A stretch of 64,000 nucleotides of DNA from Streptomyces roseifaciens (GTDB taxonomy: Bacteria; Actinomycetota; Actinomycetes; Streptomycetales; Streptomycetaceae). Location of the stretch: the NCBI RefSeq assembly GCF_001445655.1, contig NZ_LNBE01000001.1, positions 249,811-313,810 on the forward strand, given 5' to 3'. Under the pieces are notes generated by a model. It was given only the letters and a program-made list of their open reading frames with translations. It was not told where the DNA came from and ran no database searches. Position numbers and translations under genes: made by a program. The stretch's first letter is position 1. Every line of letters starts with the position of its first letter. Below are positions 17,390 to 25,622 of the stretch, piece by piece.

Positions 17390-18663
17390 AGCAGGCCGGA
17401 CTGCCGCGGGGGCTGGCCGTCTGCCTGATGTCACTGGTGTTCGTGCCTCAGCTGGCGCTCGCCGCCTACGTTCCCGCGCTGCCCGCCATCGGCAGGTCGT
17501 TCGGGGTCGGGCCGGGCAGCACCAGCAGCTCGCTCGTCGGCTACATGGCCGCGTACGCCGTGTGCATGATCCTCACCGGCAACCTGGCGGACCGCTACGG
17601 CTCCAGGCGCATCCAGCTGACCGGGCTCGTCGTGTTCACCGGTGCATCGCTGCTCTGCCTGCTGGCCCCCGGGTACGGGGTCTTCGTGGCCGGCCGGGTG
17701 CTGCAGGCGCTCGGTGCCGGTACGGGCACGGTGATCTCCCGGCTGTGGGTGCAGCGGGCGCTGCCCAAGGAGCAGCGACTGCCCATGCTCACCGCGCTGT
17801 CCACCGTGATCGCGGTGACCCCGGCCGCGTCGCCGCCGCTGGCGGGCCTGGTCGTGGAACACACCTCCTGGCGTGCGCTGTTCGCCTTCATGGCCGTGCT
17901 CGGCGCGGTCACGGTCGGTGCGGTCGCCAAGCTCCTGCCGGCGGACGGCGGCGCCGCAGCCGAGGCCGCGGGCACCTCGGCCGGTTCCGTGCGGCCGCCG
18001 GGGGGCCTCGCCGGGCTGGCCAGGGCGTACCGGACGGTCCTCGCCAACCGTGACTTCACGGTGTTCGCCGGTGCCATCAGCCTCGCCTGGTGCACCTACT
18101 TCACCTTCACCACCTACTCCAGCGATCTCCTCCAGTTGCAGTTGGGCGCCTCGCCCACCGTCTACGGAGCGCTGTACACGCTGGTGATCACGGGCTACGT
18201 GGCCGGCAGCACCACGGCGAAGCGGCTGGGCAGGACGCGCTCGCTGGAGTTCATCGCGCGTACCGCCGCCGCGGTGGCGGCGGGCACCGTCCTGCTGATG
18301 CCGGTCACGGTGCACCTGTGGCCGGACAGCACGCTGAGCATCGTCCTGCCGATGGCCGTGTGCATGCTCGGCGTGGGCGCGCTCTTCCCCACCTGTCAGG
18401 CCGGGATGATGCGGTACGAGGGCGAGTACGCCGGAGCCGCTTCGGGGCTGTTCTTCTTCCTGCAGATGGCGTCGGGGGCGTGCTACACCGCCCTGACCGG
18501 CATCCCGGGATCCCCCGACGCCCCGATGCTCGCTCTGGCGATCGCCCTGCCTGCCCTGGCGCTGTTCCTGCTCTGCGTGTTCGCCCTGCGGAGCCGGACG
18601 CGGGCCGGGCAGGAGGCTCCGGCCGTCCGGACCGCAGGCGCTGTGAAATCTGGCAGATCATGA
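17386..18663 (+). CDS. MFS transporter, Bcr/CflA-like drug:H+ antiporter, 425 aa
   Basis: A 12-helix major facilitator protein. The first helix pair contains ALAAYVPALPAIGRSFGV, followed by the loop 2-3 signature GNLADRYGSRRI and an RVLQALGAGTGTVISR helix, as in DHA1 exporters of the bicyclomycin type. A loop of about 35 residues rich in Ala/Gly/Pro separates the two halves (about 185-215). The GTG start overlaps the stop of the flavoprotein gene, so it is probably the exporter for whatever that enzyme makes or modifies. Confidence 0.85.
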   Translation: MKQAGLPRGLAVCLMSLVFVPQLALAAYVPALPAIGRSFGVGPGSTSSSLVGYMAAYAVCMILTGNLADRYGSRRIQLTGLVVFTGASLLCLLAPGYGVFVAGRVLQALGAGTGTVISRLWVQRALPKEQRLPMLTALSTVIAVTPAASPPLAGLVVEHTSWRALFAFMAVLGAVTVGAVAKLLPADGGAAAEAAGTSAGSVRPPGGLAGLARAYRTVLANRDFTVFAGAISLAWCTYFTFTTYSSDLLQLQLGASPTVYGALYTLVITGYVAGSTTAKRLGRTRSLEFIARTAAAVAAGTVLLMPVTVHLWPDSTLSIVLPMAVCMLGVGALFPTCQAGMMRYEGEYAGAASGLFFFLQMASGACYTALTGIPGSPDAPMLALAIALPALALFLLCVFALRSRTRAGQEAPAVRTAGAVKSGRS

Positions 18664-18875
18664 CCAGGTGAAGGATTGAGGATGGATCGGGTGGCTTGTT
18701 CGAGCTTGCCCGAACCGTGACCGAGTCTCCGGAAGCCGACCGGTCGCCGCCTCATGCGAGGTGGTGGCCGGTCTTCTTCGGGTGGAGGGTCTGGCATGCC
18801 GTGACCACGGCCTCCCCGAATATGGCGAATTTTCGCCTTGTGTCCGACTGCTGGGGGCGCCTATCGGCACGCCCT

Positions 18876-18892
18876 AAGGTTAGGCTAACCTT
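18876..18892 (+). promoter_or_regulatory. iron box (DmdR/IdeR-type operator)
   Basis: AAGGTTAG-G-CTAACCTT is a perfect 17-bp palindrome and matches the actinobacterial DmdR1/IdeR/DtxR consensus (TTAGGTTAGGCTAACCTAA-like). It includes a -10-like TAGGCT (18881-18886), so a bound Fe(II)-repressor would block RNA polymerase directly. The centre lies only 15 bases before the GTG start of the ABC ATPase gene. Confidence 0.9.
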
Positions 18893-18898
18893 CGCGGC

Positions 18899-19759
18899 GT
18901 GAATGTCGGTAAAGAGACCTCCGCGGCCGGACGCCCCCGCGGTCATGAACTGTCGGCCACGGGTGTCACTGTGGCCTACGAGGGCGCCGACGTCGTGCAC
19001 GACGCGTCCTTGACGCTGCGCCCCGGCGAGGTGACCGTCCTGGTCGGCCCGAACGGCAGCGGGAAGTCGACGCTGCTGCGCACCATCGCGCGGCTGCAGC
19101 GACCCCGCACCGCCACGCTCGTCATCGACGCCGACACCGACGGCCTCGCGCTGTCCCCGCGCGAGTTCTCGCGCCGCGTGGCCCTGCTGACCCAAGGGCG
19201 CCCCGCCCCCAGCGGGCTGACCGTACGGGACGTCGTCGAATTCGGCCGCTACCCGTACCGGGGCCGCTGGGGCAGGACGGACCCGGACGGCCGGGACGCC
19301 GTGGACCGCGCGCTCGCCATGACGGGCGTCGCGGAACTCGCCGAGCGCGGCGCCGAACACCTCTCCGGAGGACAGCTCCAGCGCGTCTGGCTGGCAGGCT
19401 GCCTCGCCCAGGAGACCGGCGTGCTGCTCCTCGACGAGCCCACCACCTACCTCGACCTGCGCTACCAGATCGAACTCCTCGACCTCATGCGCGACCTGGC
19501 CGACGACCACGGGATAGCCGTCGGCGCCGTCCTGCACGACCTCGACCAGGCCGCGGCCGTCGCCGACCGGATCGTGCTGCTCCGCGCAGGGCGGGTCATC
19601 GCCGACGGCGAACCCGAAGACGTCCTGACCCCCGAGCGCCTGACCGACACCTACGGCATCCGCATCGAGGTCGACACCGACCCCCTCACAGGCCGCCTCC
19701 GCACCCGCGCGATCGGCCGGCACCACACCAGAAGCGAAAGGCTCAGCACCACCTCATGA
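18899..19759 (+). CDS. ferric-siderophore ABC importer ATPase, FecE/FepC type, 286 aa
   Basis: The energising subunit of an iron-siderophore importer. Motifs: Walker A GPNGSGKST (about residues 51-59), signature LSGGQLQRVW, Walker B VLLLDEPTTYLDL, and a switch histidine in VLHDLDQ. The GTG start at 18899 lies 7 bases after the iron box, and with the -10 at 18881-18886 transcription would begin at or within a few bases of it. A leaderless message is therefore likely, and no Shine-Dalgarno is present. The stop overlaps the next gene's ATG (ATGA, 19756-19759). Transcription is expected to be derepressed under iron limitation. Confidence 0.92.
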   Translation: MNVGKETSAAGRPRGHELSATGVTVAYEGADVVHDASLTLRPGEVTVLVGPNGSGKSTLLRTIARLQRPRTATLVIDADTDGLALSPREFSRRVALLTQGRPAPSGLTVRDVVEFGRYPYRGRWGRTDPDGRDAVDRALAMTGVAELAERGAEHLSGGQLQRVWLAGCLAQETGVLLLDEPTTYLDLRYQIELLDLMRDLADDHGIAVGAVLHDLDQAAAVADRIVLLRAGRVIADGEPEDVLTPERLTDTYGIRIEVDTDPLTGRLRTRAIGRHHTRSERLSTTS

Positions 19760-20742
19760 GACGCCTCCTCATCACCGCAGCGGCCGCCACCGTCGCAGCC
19801 CTCACCCTCACCGCCTGCGGAACGACCGAGCCCGCCGCCGACGACGAGAAGAAGAACACCGCCGAGCGCATCACCCTCACCGACGCCACCGGCGCGAAGG
19901 TGGAGCTCGAGGGCCCGGCCAAGAAGGTCGTCGGAACCGAGTGGAACGTCGTCGAGAACCTGGTCTCGCTGGGCGTCGACCCCGCCGGCATCGCCGACGT
20001 CAAGGGTTACAAGACCTGGAACACCGCCGTTCCGCTCAAGAACGACCCCAAGGACATCGGCACGCGTGGCGAGCCCAGCACGGACACCATCGCCGCCCTG
20101 AAGCCGGACCTCATCGTCGCCACCAACGACCTGCCGGCCGCTGCCCTGAAGCAGCTGCGCAAGGTCGCCCCGGTCCTGGAGCTGCGGGCCGCCGCCGCGT
20201 CCGACCCGATCGGGCAGATGACCAAGAACCTGGACCTCATAGCCCAGGCCACCGGCACCACCAAGAAGGCCGACGAGCTCAAGAAGCAGTTCCGGACGAA
20301 GCTCGACGAGGGGAAGAAGGCCCTCGCCGACGCCGGTCGCGCCGGGGCGGAGTACGCCTTCGCCGACGGTTACGTCGTCTCCAACCAGGTCACGATCCGG
20401 CCGTACACCAGCGGCTCGCTCATCGGGGCGGTCAACGAGAAGCTCGGCCTGAAGAACGCCTGGTCGGTCAAGGGCGACGAGAGCTACGGCCTCGGCTCCA
20501 CCGACGTCGAGGGCCTCACCAAGCTCGGCGAGGACGTGCAGTTCGCCTACATCGGCAGCGACGGCGACAAGAACAGCACGCCGTTCACCGGCGCCCTGGC
20601 CAAGGACTCCGCCTGGACCTCCCTGCCGTTCGTGGAGAAGGGCAACGTCCACCGGCTGCCCGACGGCATCTGGATGTTCGGCGGCCCCGAGTCGATGAAC
20701 AAGTACGTCGACGCCGTCGTCGAGGCGCTGAAGAAGAAGTAG
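19756..20742 (+). CDS. iron-siderophore ABC importer substrate-binding lipoprotein, 328 aa
   Basis: Begins with a lipoprotein signal peptide (MRRLLITAAAATVAALTLTACG) with the lipobox LTAC, so Cys21 should be lipidated and the protein anchored outside the membrane. The rest is a FepB/FecB-type periplasmic-binding fold: ITLTDATGAKVELEGPAKKVVGTEW, then ALKPDLIVATNDLP, and a C-terminal MNKYVDAVVEAL helix. It binds the ferric siderophore and delivers it to the fused permease 4 bases downstream. The ligand cannot be told from sequence. Confidence 0.92.
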   Translation: MRRLLITAAAATVAALTLTACGTTEPAADDEKKNTAERITLTDATGAKVELEGPAKKVVGTEWNVVENLVSLGVDPAGIADVKGYKTWNTAVPLKNDPKDIGTRGEPSTDTIAALKPDLIVATNDLPAAALKQLRKVAPVLELRAAAASDPIGQMTKNLDLIAQATGTTKKADELKKQFRTKLDEGKKALADAGRAGAEYAFADGYVVSNQVTIRPYTSGSLIGAVNEKLGLKNAWSVKGDESYGLGSTDVEGLTKLGEDVQFAYIGSDGDKNSTPFTGALAKDSAWTSLPFVEKGNVHRLPDGIWMFGGPESMNKYVDAVVEALKKK

Positions 20743-20746
20743 CACC

Positions 20747-22813
20747 ATGGCCGTCACCGCATCCTCTTCCGCCACCCGTCCGTCGGCGGCCGCCTCCCGG
20801 ACGGGCGCGGCCGCGGTGACGGCCGCTCTGGTCCTCCTCGTCGCGGCCCTCGCGCTCGTCGACATCACCCAAGGCACCGCCGCCGTCGGCGCGCCCGAAG
20901 TCTGGAAGGCGCTCACCGGCCGGGCCGACCCCGCCGATGCCTCCGTCGTCGTCTCCTCCCGGCTGCCCAGAATGACCGCCGGACTGCTCGTCGGGGCCGT
21001 GCTCGGCATGGCGGGCGCCGCCCTGCAGGCGGTCAGCCGCAACGTCCTCGCCTCGCCCGACACCCTCGCCGTCAACGCCGGCTCCTACCTGGCCCTCGGC
21101 CTGGCAGCGGCCACCGGCGTCTCGCTCCCGCTGTTCGCCTCGTCCGCCGTCGCCTTCGCCGGCGGCCTCGTCGCAGCGGCCGTCGTGCTCAGCCTGTCCG
21201 GCCTGGGCGCGGGCAGCGTCCGGCTCGTCCTCGCCGGCAGCTCCCTCACCCTGGGGCTCACCGCCGTCACCGAGGGACTGCTCCTGCTGTTCCCCCACCA
21301 GACGGAGGGCCTCTTCCAGTGGAACCAGGGCAGCATCTCCCAGAACGGGTTCGACGGCGTCCTGCAGATGGCACCGGTCGCCCTCGCCGGTCTCGTCGGG
21401 CTGCTCCTCGTCGCCCGCCGGGTCGACGCCCTGGCCCTCGGTGACGACGCCGCCCGCGGCGTCGGCGTCCCCGTCCGCGCCACCCGGATCACCGTGGTCG
21501 TGCTCGCGGCGCTGCTCTCCACGGCGGCCGTCACGCTCGCCGGACCCATCGGCTTCGTCGGCCTGTGCGCCCCCGCCCTCATCCGTCCCCTCGCCCGCAG
21601 GGCCCGCGCGTTCACCCGGGCGCGCGCGAGCCTTCCGGTCACCGGCCTGGCCGGTGCCGTGCTCGTCCTCGGCTCGGACGTGCTCCTGCGCACCATCGTG
21701 CCGGCGGACGTCGCGGTCGCCGTGCCGACGGGCGTCGCCACCAACCTCGTCGGCGCCGTGTTCCTCATCGTGATGGCCACCCGGGTCCGGGACACCGCGG
21801 GAGCCACCGCCTCCGAACGGCTGCGCCTCAGGAGCAGGGCCGTCTTCCTCACCACCACGGCCGCCCTGGTGGTCGTACTCGTCGGCGTGACCGTCGCCGC
21901 CGTGCTGCTGGGCGACAGCAAGCTGTTGCTCGGCGACGTGGTGAACTGGGCCCAGGGCAATGCAGGCCGCACCGTCGGCTTCATCCTCGACACCCGCGTG
22001 CCCCGGGTCCTCGCGGCGCTCCTCGCAGGCGCGGCCCTCGCCCTGTCCGGGACGCTCGTCCAGGCCGTCACCCGCAACCCGCTCGCGGAGCCCGGCACCC
22101 TGGGCGTCTCCAACGCGGCCGCGCTCGGCGCCGTCCTCCTCGTGACGACGGTGCCGTCGGCCGGCTCGTGGAGCCTCGCCGGCGCCGCCTTCGCGGGCTC
22201 CGCGATCGGTGCCGTCGTCGTCTTCGGGCTCGCCGCGCGAGGCGGGTTCCGGCAGAACCGGCTCGTCCTCGTCGGCTTCGGCATGGCCACCGGGACCTCC
22301 GCACTGATCAGCATGCTCATCGTCCTCACCGACCCGTTCAACGCGACGAAGGCGCTCACCTGGCTCTCGGGCTCCACCTACGGGCGGACCCTGCCGGACG
22401 TCGCGCCGCTCGCGGCCGTGCTCACCGTGGGCGTGATCGTCGCGGTGCTGCGCCGCACCGAACTCGACCTCGTCTCGCTCGACGAGGACACCCCCAGGCT
22501 CCTGGGACTCGATCCGGCACGGGGCCGCCTGGGCTTCCTCGCGCTGAGCGTCCTGCTCAGCGCCACCGCCGTGGCCGCCGCGGGCACGATCGGCTTCGTC
22601 GGCCTCGTGGCACCGCACGCGGCCCGGGCCCTGGTGGGCCGCCGGCACGCCCGGGTCGTACCGGTCGCGGTACTCCTGGGCGCTCTGCTCGTCTGCACCG
22701 CAGACATGCTGGGCCGCACCGTCATCGCACCGGCCCAACTGGGCGCCGGCCTGATGACCGCGGTGATCGGCACGCCGTACTTCCTCCACCTGCTCATGCG
22801 GGGCCGCCGCTAG
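20747..22813 (+). CDS. fused double-domain FecCD permease of siderophore importer (FhuB-like), 688 aa
   Basis: Two FecCD-type permease halves in one chain (about residues 15-345 and 360-688). Each has the run of hydrophobic helices, the LPRMTAGLLVGAVLGMAGAALQ or VPRVLAALLAGAALALSGTLVQ entry segment, and a GxIGFVGLxAPxxxR coupling loop (GPIGFVGLCAPALIRPLAR and GTIGFVGLVAPHAARALVG). About 20 helices are expected, as in FhuB. This single gene replaces the usual two permease genes, completing a three-gene importer. A strong terminator follows. Confidence 0.92.
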   Translation: MAVTASSSATRPSAAASRTGAAAVTAALVLLVAALALVDITQGTAAVGAPEVWKALTGRADPADASVVVSSRLPRMTAGLLVGAVLGMAGAALQAVSRNVLASPDTLAVNAGSYLALGLAAATGVSLPLFASSAVAFAGGLVAAAVVLSLSGLGAGSVRLVLAGSSLTLGLTAVTEGLLLLFPHQTEGLFQWNQGSISQNGFDGVLQMAPVALAGLVGLLLVARRVDALALGDDAARGVGVPVRATRITVVVLAALLSTAAVTLAGPIGFVGLCAPALIRPLARRARAFTRARASLPVTGLAGAVLVLGSDVLLRTIVPADVAVAVPTGVATNLVGAVFLIVMATRVRDTAGATASERLRLRSRAVFLTTTAALVVVLVGVTVAAVLLGDSKLLLGDVVNWAQGNAGRTVGFILDTRVPRVLAALLAGAALALSGTLVQAVTRNPLAEPGTLGVSNAAALGAVLLVTTVPSAGSWSLAGAAFAGSAIGAVVVFGLAARGGFRQNRLVLVGFGMATGTSALISMLIVLTDPFNATKALTWLSGSTYGRTLPDVAPLAAVLTVGVIVAVLRRTELDLVSLDEDTPRLLGLDPARGRLGFLALSVLLSATAVAAAGTIGFVGLVAPHAARALVGRRHARVVPVAVLLGALLVCTADMLGRTVIAPAQLGAGLMTAVIGTPYFLHLLMRGRR

Positions 22814-22840
22814 GACACGTACGCCACGACCAACCGAATG

Positions 22841-22873
22841 GCGCCGGGGAACCCGAAGAGGGTTCCCCGGCGC
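22841..22873 (+). terminator. terminator of the siderophore importer operon
   Basis: A perfect 14-bp stem (22841-22854 with 22860-22873) and a 5-base loop GAAGA, 27 bases after the permease stop. It can also serve the convergent methyltransferase gene ending at 22906. Confidence 0.85.
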
Positions 22874-22905
22874 CTGCTTGTCCGGAAGAACGCAGGGCGC
22901 CCGGC

Positions 22906-23592
22906 CTAGACCGGGAGGGCGCGGACCCAGGTGTGGTCTTCGGTGAGGTAGCCGTCGACCACGAGCCCTGCCTGCGCCAAGGCGTGCTCGAACTCCTCGT
23001 CGGTCAGGGGACAGGACAGGAACGTCTGGGTCCACCGTGCGTCCGGGAAGACGCACTCGACGTGGACGGACCGTACGCCCGGGCGCACAGGCTCGGAGGA
23101 CACCACCCGGATCAACCCGCCTTCGATCTCCCGCTCCTGCGGCAGGTTCTCGTGCCGGTCCGCGGCCTCCCGCTGGATCAGCACGCAGCCGTCGTCCGCG
23201 ACATGCCGCCGACAGGCCCGCAGCAGTCCGTCACGTACCCCGGGGCCGGCCAGGTGGACGAGGAACGAGGCCAGCAGCACGACGTCGAAGCGCTCGCCGA
23301 GATCCAGGGTCTCGATCGGACTGCAGACGGTGCGAGCACCGTGGATGTGCTCCAGCATCTCGGGTGATTCGTCGACGGCGGTCACCGTGAAACCTCTGCG
23401 GAGCAGAGGACGCGTGATGCGGCCCGGCCCGCAGCCAAGCTCCAGGACGCCGGCCCCGGCCGGGGCGGCACGTTCGACGACGCCGGGCTCGTCGCCCACC
23501 GGAAGCCGCAGGTACAGCTCGACGGGGCACCCGTCCGGAGTGATGGACCCCGGGCCGCTCCCCGTATATCCCTCGCGCGCTGTGTGAGTCAT
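22906..23592 (-). CDS. class I SAM-dependent methyltransferase, 228 aa
   Basis: A small Rossmann methyltransferase. SAM motif I is VLELGCGPGRITRPLLRRG (about residues 50-65), followed by the acidic VTAVDES that binds the ribose and the FDVVLLASFLVHL motif IV. The substrate is unknown. The ATG at 23592 (MTHTAREG) is preferred because similarity starts there; a longer frame upstream has no ribosome site. It is convergent with the importer operon and probably unrelated to it. Confidence 0.85.
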   Translation of the reverse strand: MTHTAREGYTGSGPGSITPDGCPVELYLRLPVGDEPGVVERAAPAGAGVLELGCGPGRITRPLLRRGFTVTAVDESPEMLEHIHGARTVCSPIETLDLGERFDVVLLASFLVHLAGPGVRDGLLRACRRHVADDGCVLIQREAADRHENLPQEREIEGGLIRVVSSEPVRPGVRSVHVECVFPDARWTQTFLSCPLTDEEFEHALAQAGLVVDGYLTEDHTWVRALPV

Positions 23593-23692
23593 GAACCCAT
23601 CGGAACACGAGGGAAAAGGCGGCGGAAGACCACGTCGACATCGACGATCCCGAACTCGACCGGGCTTCACGCTCCCCGGCTGTCGGATCCCC

Positions 23693-24298
23693 CTAGCCCG
23701 ATGCCTTCTTGAGGTGGCTGCGCAGCTGGACGGCGTGGAACACCTCGAACACGCCCATGACCAAGAGGAAGATCCCCGTCACGAGAGTGAGCGCGGCGAT
23801 CGACCCGAAGGGCAGGTCGATCATCAGGACGCCGGCGGCGACGTTGAGGAGGCCGACGAACACTTGCCAGCCCCGGGCCGGCAGGTCCTTCGTCGACAGC
23901 GCCACCCCCGCCAGCACCACGCCGCGCAGCAACCAGCCGAAACCGATCCACAGGGCGAGCAGCAGGATCGACTGCGCGGGGCCCCGGAAGGACACCAGCC
24001 CGAGCAGTACGCACAGGCCGCCGCTGACGAAGCCCAGGGCGCGCAGTGCGCCGGGAATGTGGGCGGCGAAGGCTCCGACGAGCTGCAGAATGCCGATCGC
24101 CAGCAGATACAGGCCGAAGAGGACGCCGACGACCATGAGCGAGGCTTCGGGCCACGCGAGCACGATGGCTCCCAGAGCCATCGCGGCGATGCCCGCGCCC
24201 AGCAGCACTTGCCAGCCGGCGTACGCCAAGAGACTGAGGCCACCGTGGAGGCCATGGGGTTCGTGGAGCCCGTGGAATTCGCGAGATGAGGAAGTCAT
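23693..24298 (-). CDS. HdeD/DUF308-family membrane protein, 201 aa
   Basis: An integral membrane protein with six predicted helices, including VLLGAGIAAMALGAIVLAWP, LMVVGVLFGLYLLAIGILQLV and LLALWIGFGWLLRGVVLAGVAL. The family includes HdeD of E. coli, linked to acid stress, although its biochemical role is unclear. The N-terminus carries a short His-rich repeat (HGLHEPHGLHGGL) before the first helix. The start is at MTSSSRE, with AGAGGGA about 8 bases upstream. Confidence 0.85.
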   Translation of the reverse strand: MTSSSREFHGLHEPHGLHGGLSLLAYAGWQVLLGAGIAAMALGAIVLAWPEASLMVVGVLFGLYLLAIGILQLVGAFAAHIPGALRALGFVSGGLCVLLGLVSFRGPAQSILLLALWIGFGWLLRGVVLAGVALSTKDLPARGWQVFVGLLNVAAGVLMIDLPFGSIAALTLVTGIFLLVMGVFEVFHAVQLRSHLKKASG

Positions 24299-24490
24299 GG
24301 CATCGCATCCCTCTTGATCTTCCTCCGTCCAGGTTCGCACACGGTCCCCGTGGCGACAACGCGAGGAGACGGCGGCCCGGCCCGCAGGCGTACGGCGTAC
24401 GAGCGGCGCGGGTCACGGTCCTGGAAGGCGACCGGGGCCCGGCCCACCGGTCAGAGACCTTCGCAAGCCGGCCAGGCCGGCCGGCCGTCC

Positions 24491-25057
24491 TCAGCGGGCC
24501 AGCCCGGCGGCGACCTCGGCGTTCGGGAGCCGGGCCAGGAGCGCACCGGGGAGGATCAGCTTGCTCCGGCGCACGCCGCTGCCGACGAGGACGTACGGAG
24601 CGGAGGCGACGGCTTCGTCGACGAGCAGGGGCCAGTCCTCCGGCAGCCCGACGGGGGTGATCCCGCCGTACTCCATGCCGGTCTCCGCAACGGCCGTGTC
24701 CATCGGGGCGAAGGACGCTTTGCGGGCGCCGAGGCGCTTGCGTACCGCCGAGTTGACGTCGACGCGGGTGTTCGCGAGGGCGACGCACGCCGCGTGGGTC
24801 ACCGCCTGGCCGCGTTTGGCGGCGACGACGACACAGTTCGCCGAGAGCTCCAGCGGGACGTCGTACGCCGCACTGAAGGCCGCCGTGTCGGCCACCTCCG
24901 GGTCGGTGTCGACGACCAGCACGGACTCGACGAGCCCGGCGTCGCCGCACTTCTCGAGTGCTGTGGCCACGGGCTTCGCGAGGAGGTCGGGTCGGCTGAC
25001 GGCCTGCCAGCACTCGTCGAAGCGGCCGAAGGGAGCGGTCGGCGAAGAACGGATCAC
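24491..25057 (-). CDS. YbaK/EbsC-family aminoacyl-tRNA deacylase-like protein, 188 aa
   Basis: The sequence has the YbaK/ProX layout: 'ELSANCVVVAAKRG', then a short positive patch (SAVRKRLGARKASF), then TGMEYGGITPVGLP with the conserved GG-x-TP segment, and a C-terminal VLVGSGVRRSKLIL. These proteins hydrolyse misacylated tRNAs such as Cys- or Ala-tRNA(Pro), though actinobacterial members are often uncharacterised. The likely start is the GTG at 25057, which lacks an evident ribosome site. It lies 26 bases after the ArsR stop on the same strand, so translation may depend on coupling. Confidence 0.8.
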   Translation of the reverse strand: MIRSSPTAPFGRFDECWQAVSRPDLLAKPVATALEKCGDAGLVESVLVVDTDPEVADTAAFSAAYDVPLELSANCVVVAAKRGQAVTHAACVALANTRVDVNSAVRKRLGARKASFAPMDTAVAETGMEYGGITPVGLPEDWPLLVDEAVASAPYVLVGSGVRRSKLILPGALLARLPNAEVAAGLAR

Positions 25058-25083
25058 GAGGTCATGGTAGGCCGTGAGCCGGA

Positions 25084-25434
25084 CTACTCCTGATCGCGCT
25101 GCGCCATCAGCGTGCTCAGGAGGCCCGGGAAGGCCTCGTCGAATTCGTCGCTGCGCAGTGCGTTCATGCGGGAAGTGCCGACGTAGTACTGGCGGATGAG
25201 GCCGGCCTCGCGCAGCACGTGGAAATGGTGGGTGGCAGTGGACTTGCTGACCGGCAGGTCGATCGCGCCGCAGGTGAGGTCCTGGTGGGCCGCGTGCAAC
25301 TCGCGGACGATGCGGCGCCGTACGGGGTCGGCGAGGGCTTCGAGCACCTGCTGAAGGCTGATCGTCCGGATGTCGGGGTGGGGTGGGACGCGCTCCTGCT
25401 TGCTTCCCTGCCCGCTTCGACGCGCAACTGCCAT
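25084..25434 (-). CDS. ArsR-type winged-helix transcriptional regulator, 116 aa
   Basis: A one-domain repressor with the family core LEALADPVRRRIVRELHAA, the recognition helix VSKSTATHHFHVLREAGLIRQYYVG and a short C-terminal helix. No metal-binding CxC motif is seen, so it probably does not sense arsenic-like metals. It is divergent from the quinone-oxidoreductase gene at 25623, with repeats at 25515-25544 between them that are its probable operator. Confidence 0.88.
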   Translation of the reverse strand: MAVARRSGQGSKQERVPPHPDIRTISLQQVLEALADPVRRRIVRELHAAHQDLTCGAIDLPVSKSTATHHFHVLREAGLIRQYYVGTSRMNALRSDEFDEAFPGLLSTLMAQRDQE

Positions 25435-25514
25435 TGTGTGCCGACCTCCTGTCCGCGTCCTGCTGTTCGTGTCCTGGTGTCCTGGTGTCCTGCAGGTCGT
25501 GTCTTACGACATGC

Positions 25515-25544
25515 GTCAAAGTATGACACCCATCAAAGTTTGAC
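25515..25544. promoter_or_regulatory. direct repeats between arsR-type gene and oxidoreductase gene, candidate operator
   Basis: GTCAAAGTATGAC (25515-25527) and ATCAAAGTTTGAC (25532-25544) are near-identical 13-mers 17 bases apart. Each has partly palindromic GTCA/TGAC ends. They lie in the divergent gap and are AT-rich against the background, as expected for an ArsR-family site. A separate tandem run of GTCCTGGT units lies nearby at about 25470-25495. Confidence 0.5.
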
Positions 25545-25622
25545 AGGCGTCGTACTTTCGGTTTGAGTGAGGCATGACGGCGCGTATCCGCGTCGCCGTC
25601 ATCGATCCGAGGGGGATGCGTG

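Noticed and set aside
15470..17434. long minus-strand frame including a peptide with a TTA codon near 15560
   Set aside because: Mostly antisense of the FAD-protein gene; the part in the intergenic region has no ATG or GTG start of its own and no ribosome site.
18663..18875. possible second small gene between the MFS gene and the iron box
   Set aside because: Open frames here are short, lack ribosome sites and read into the iron box.
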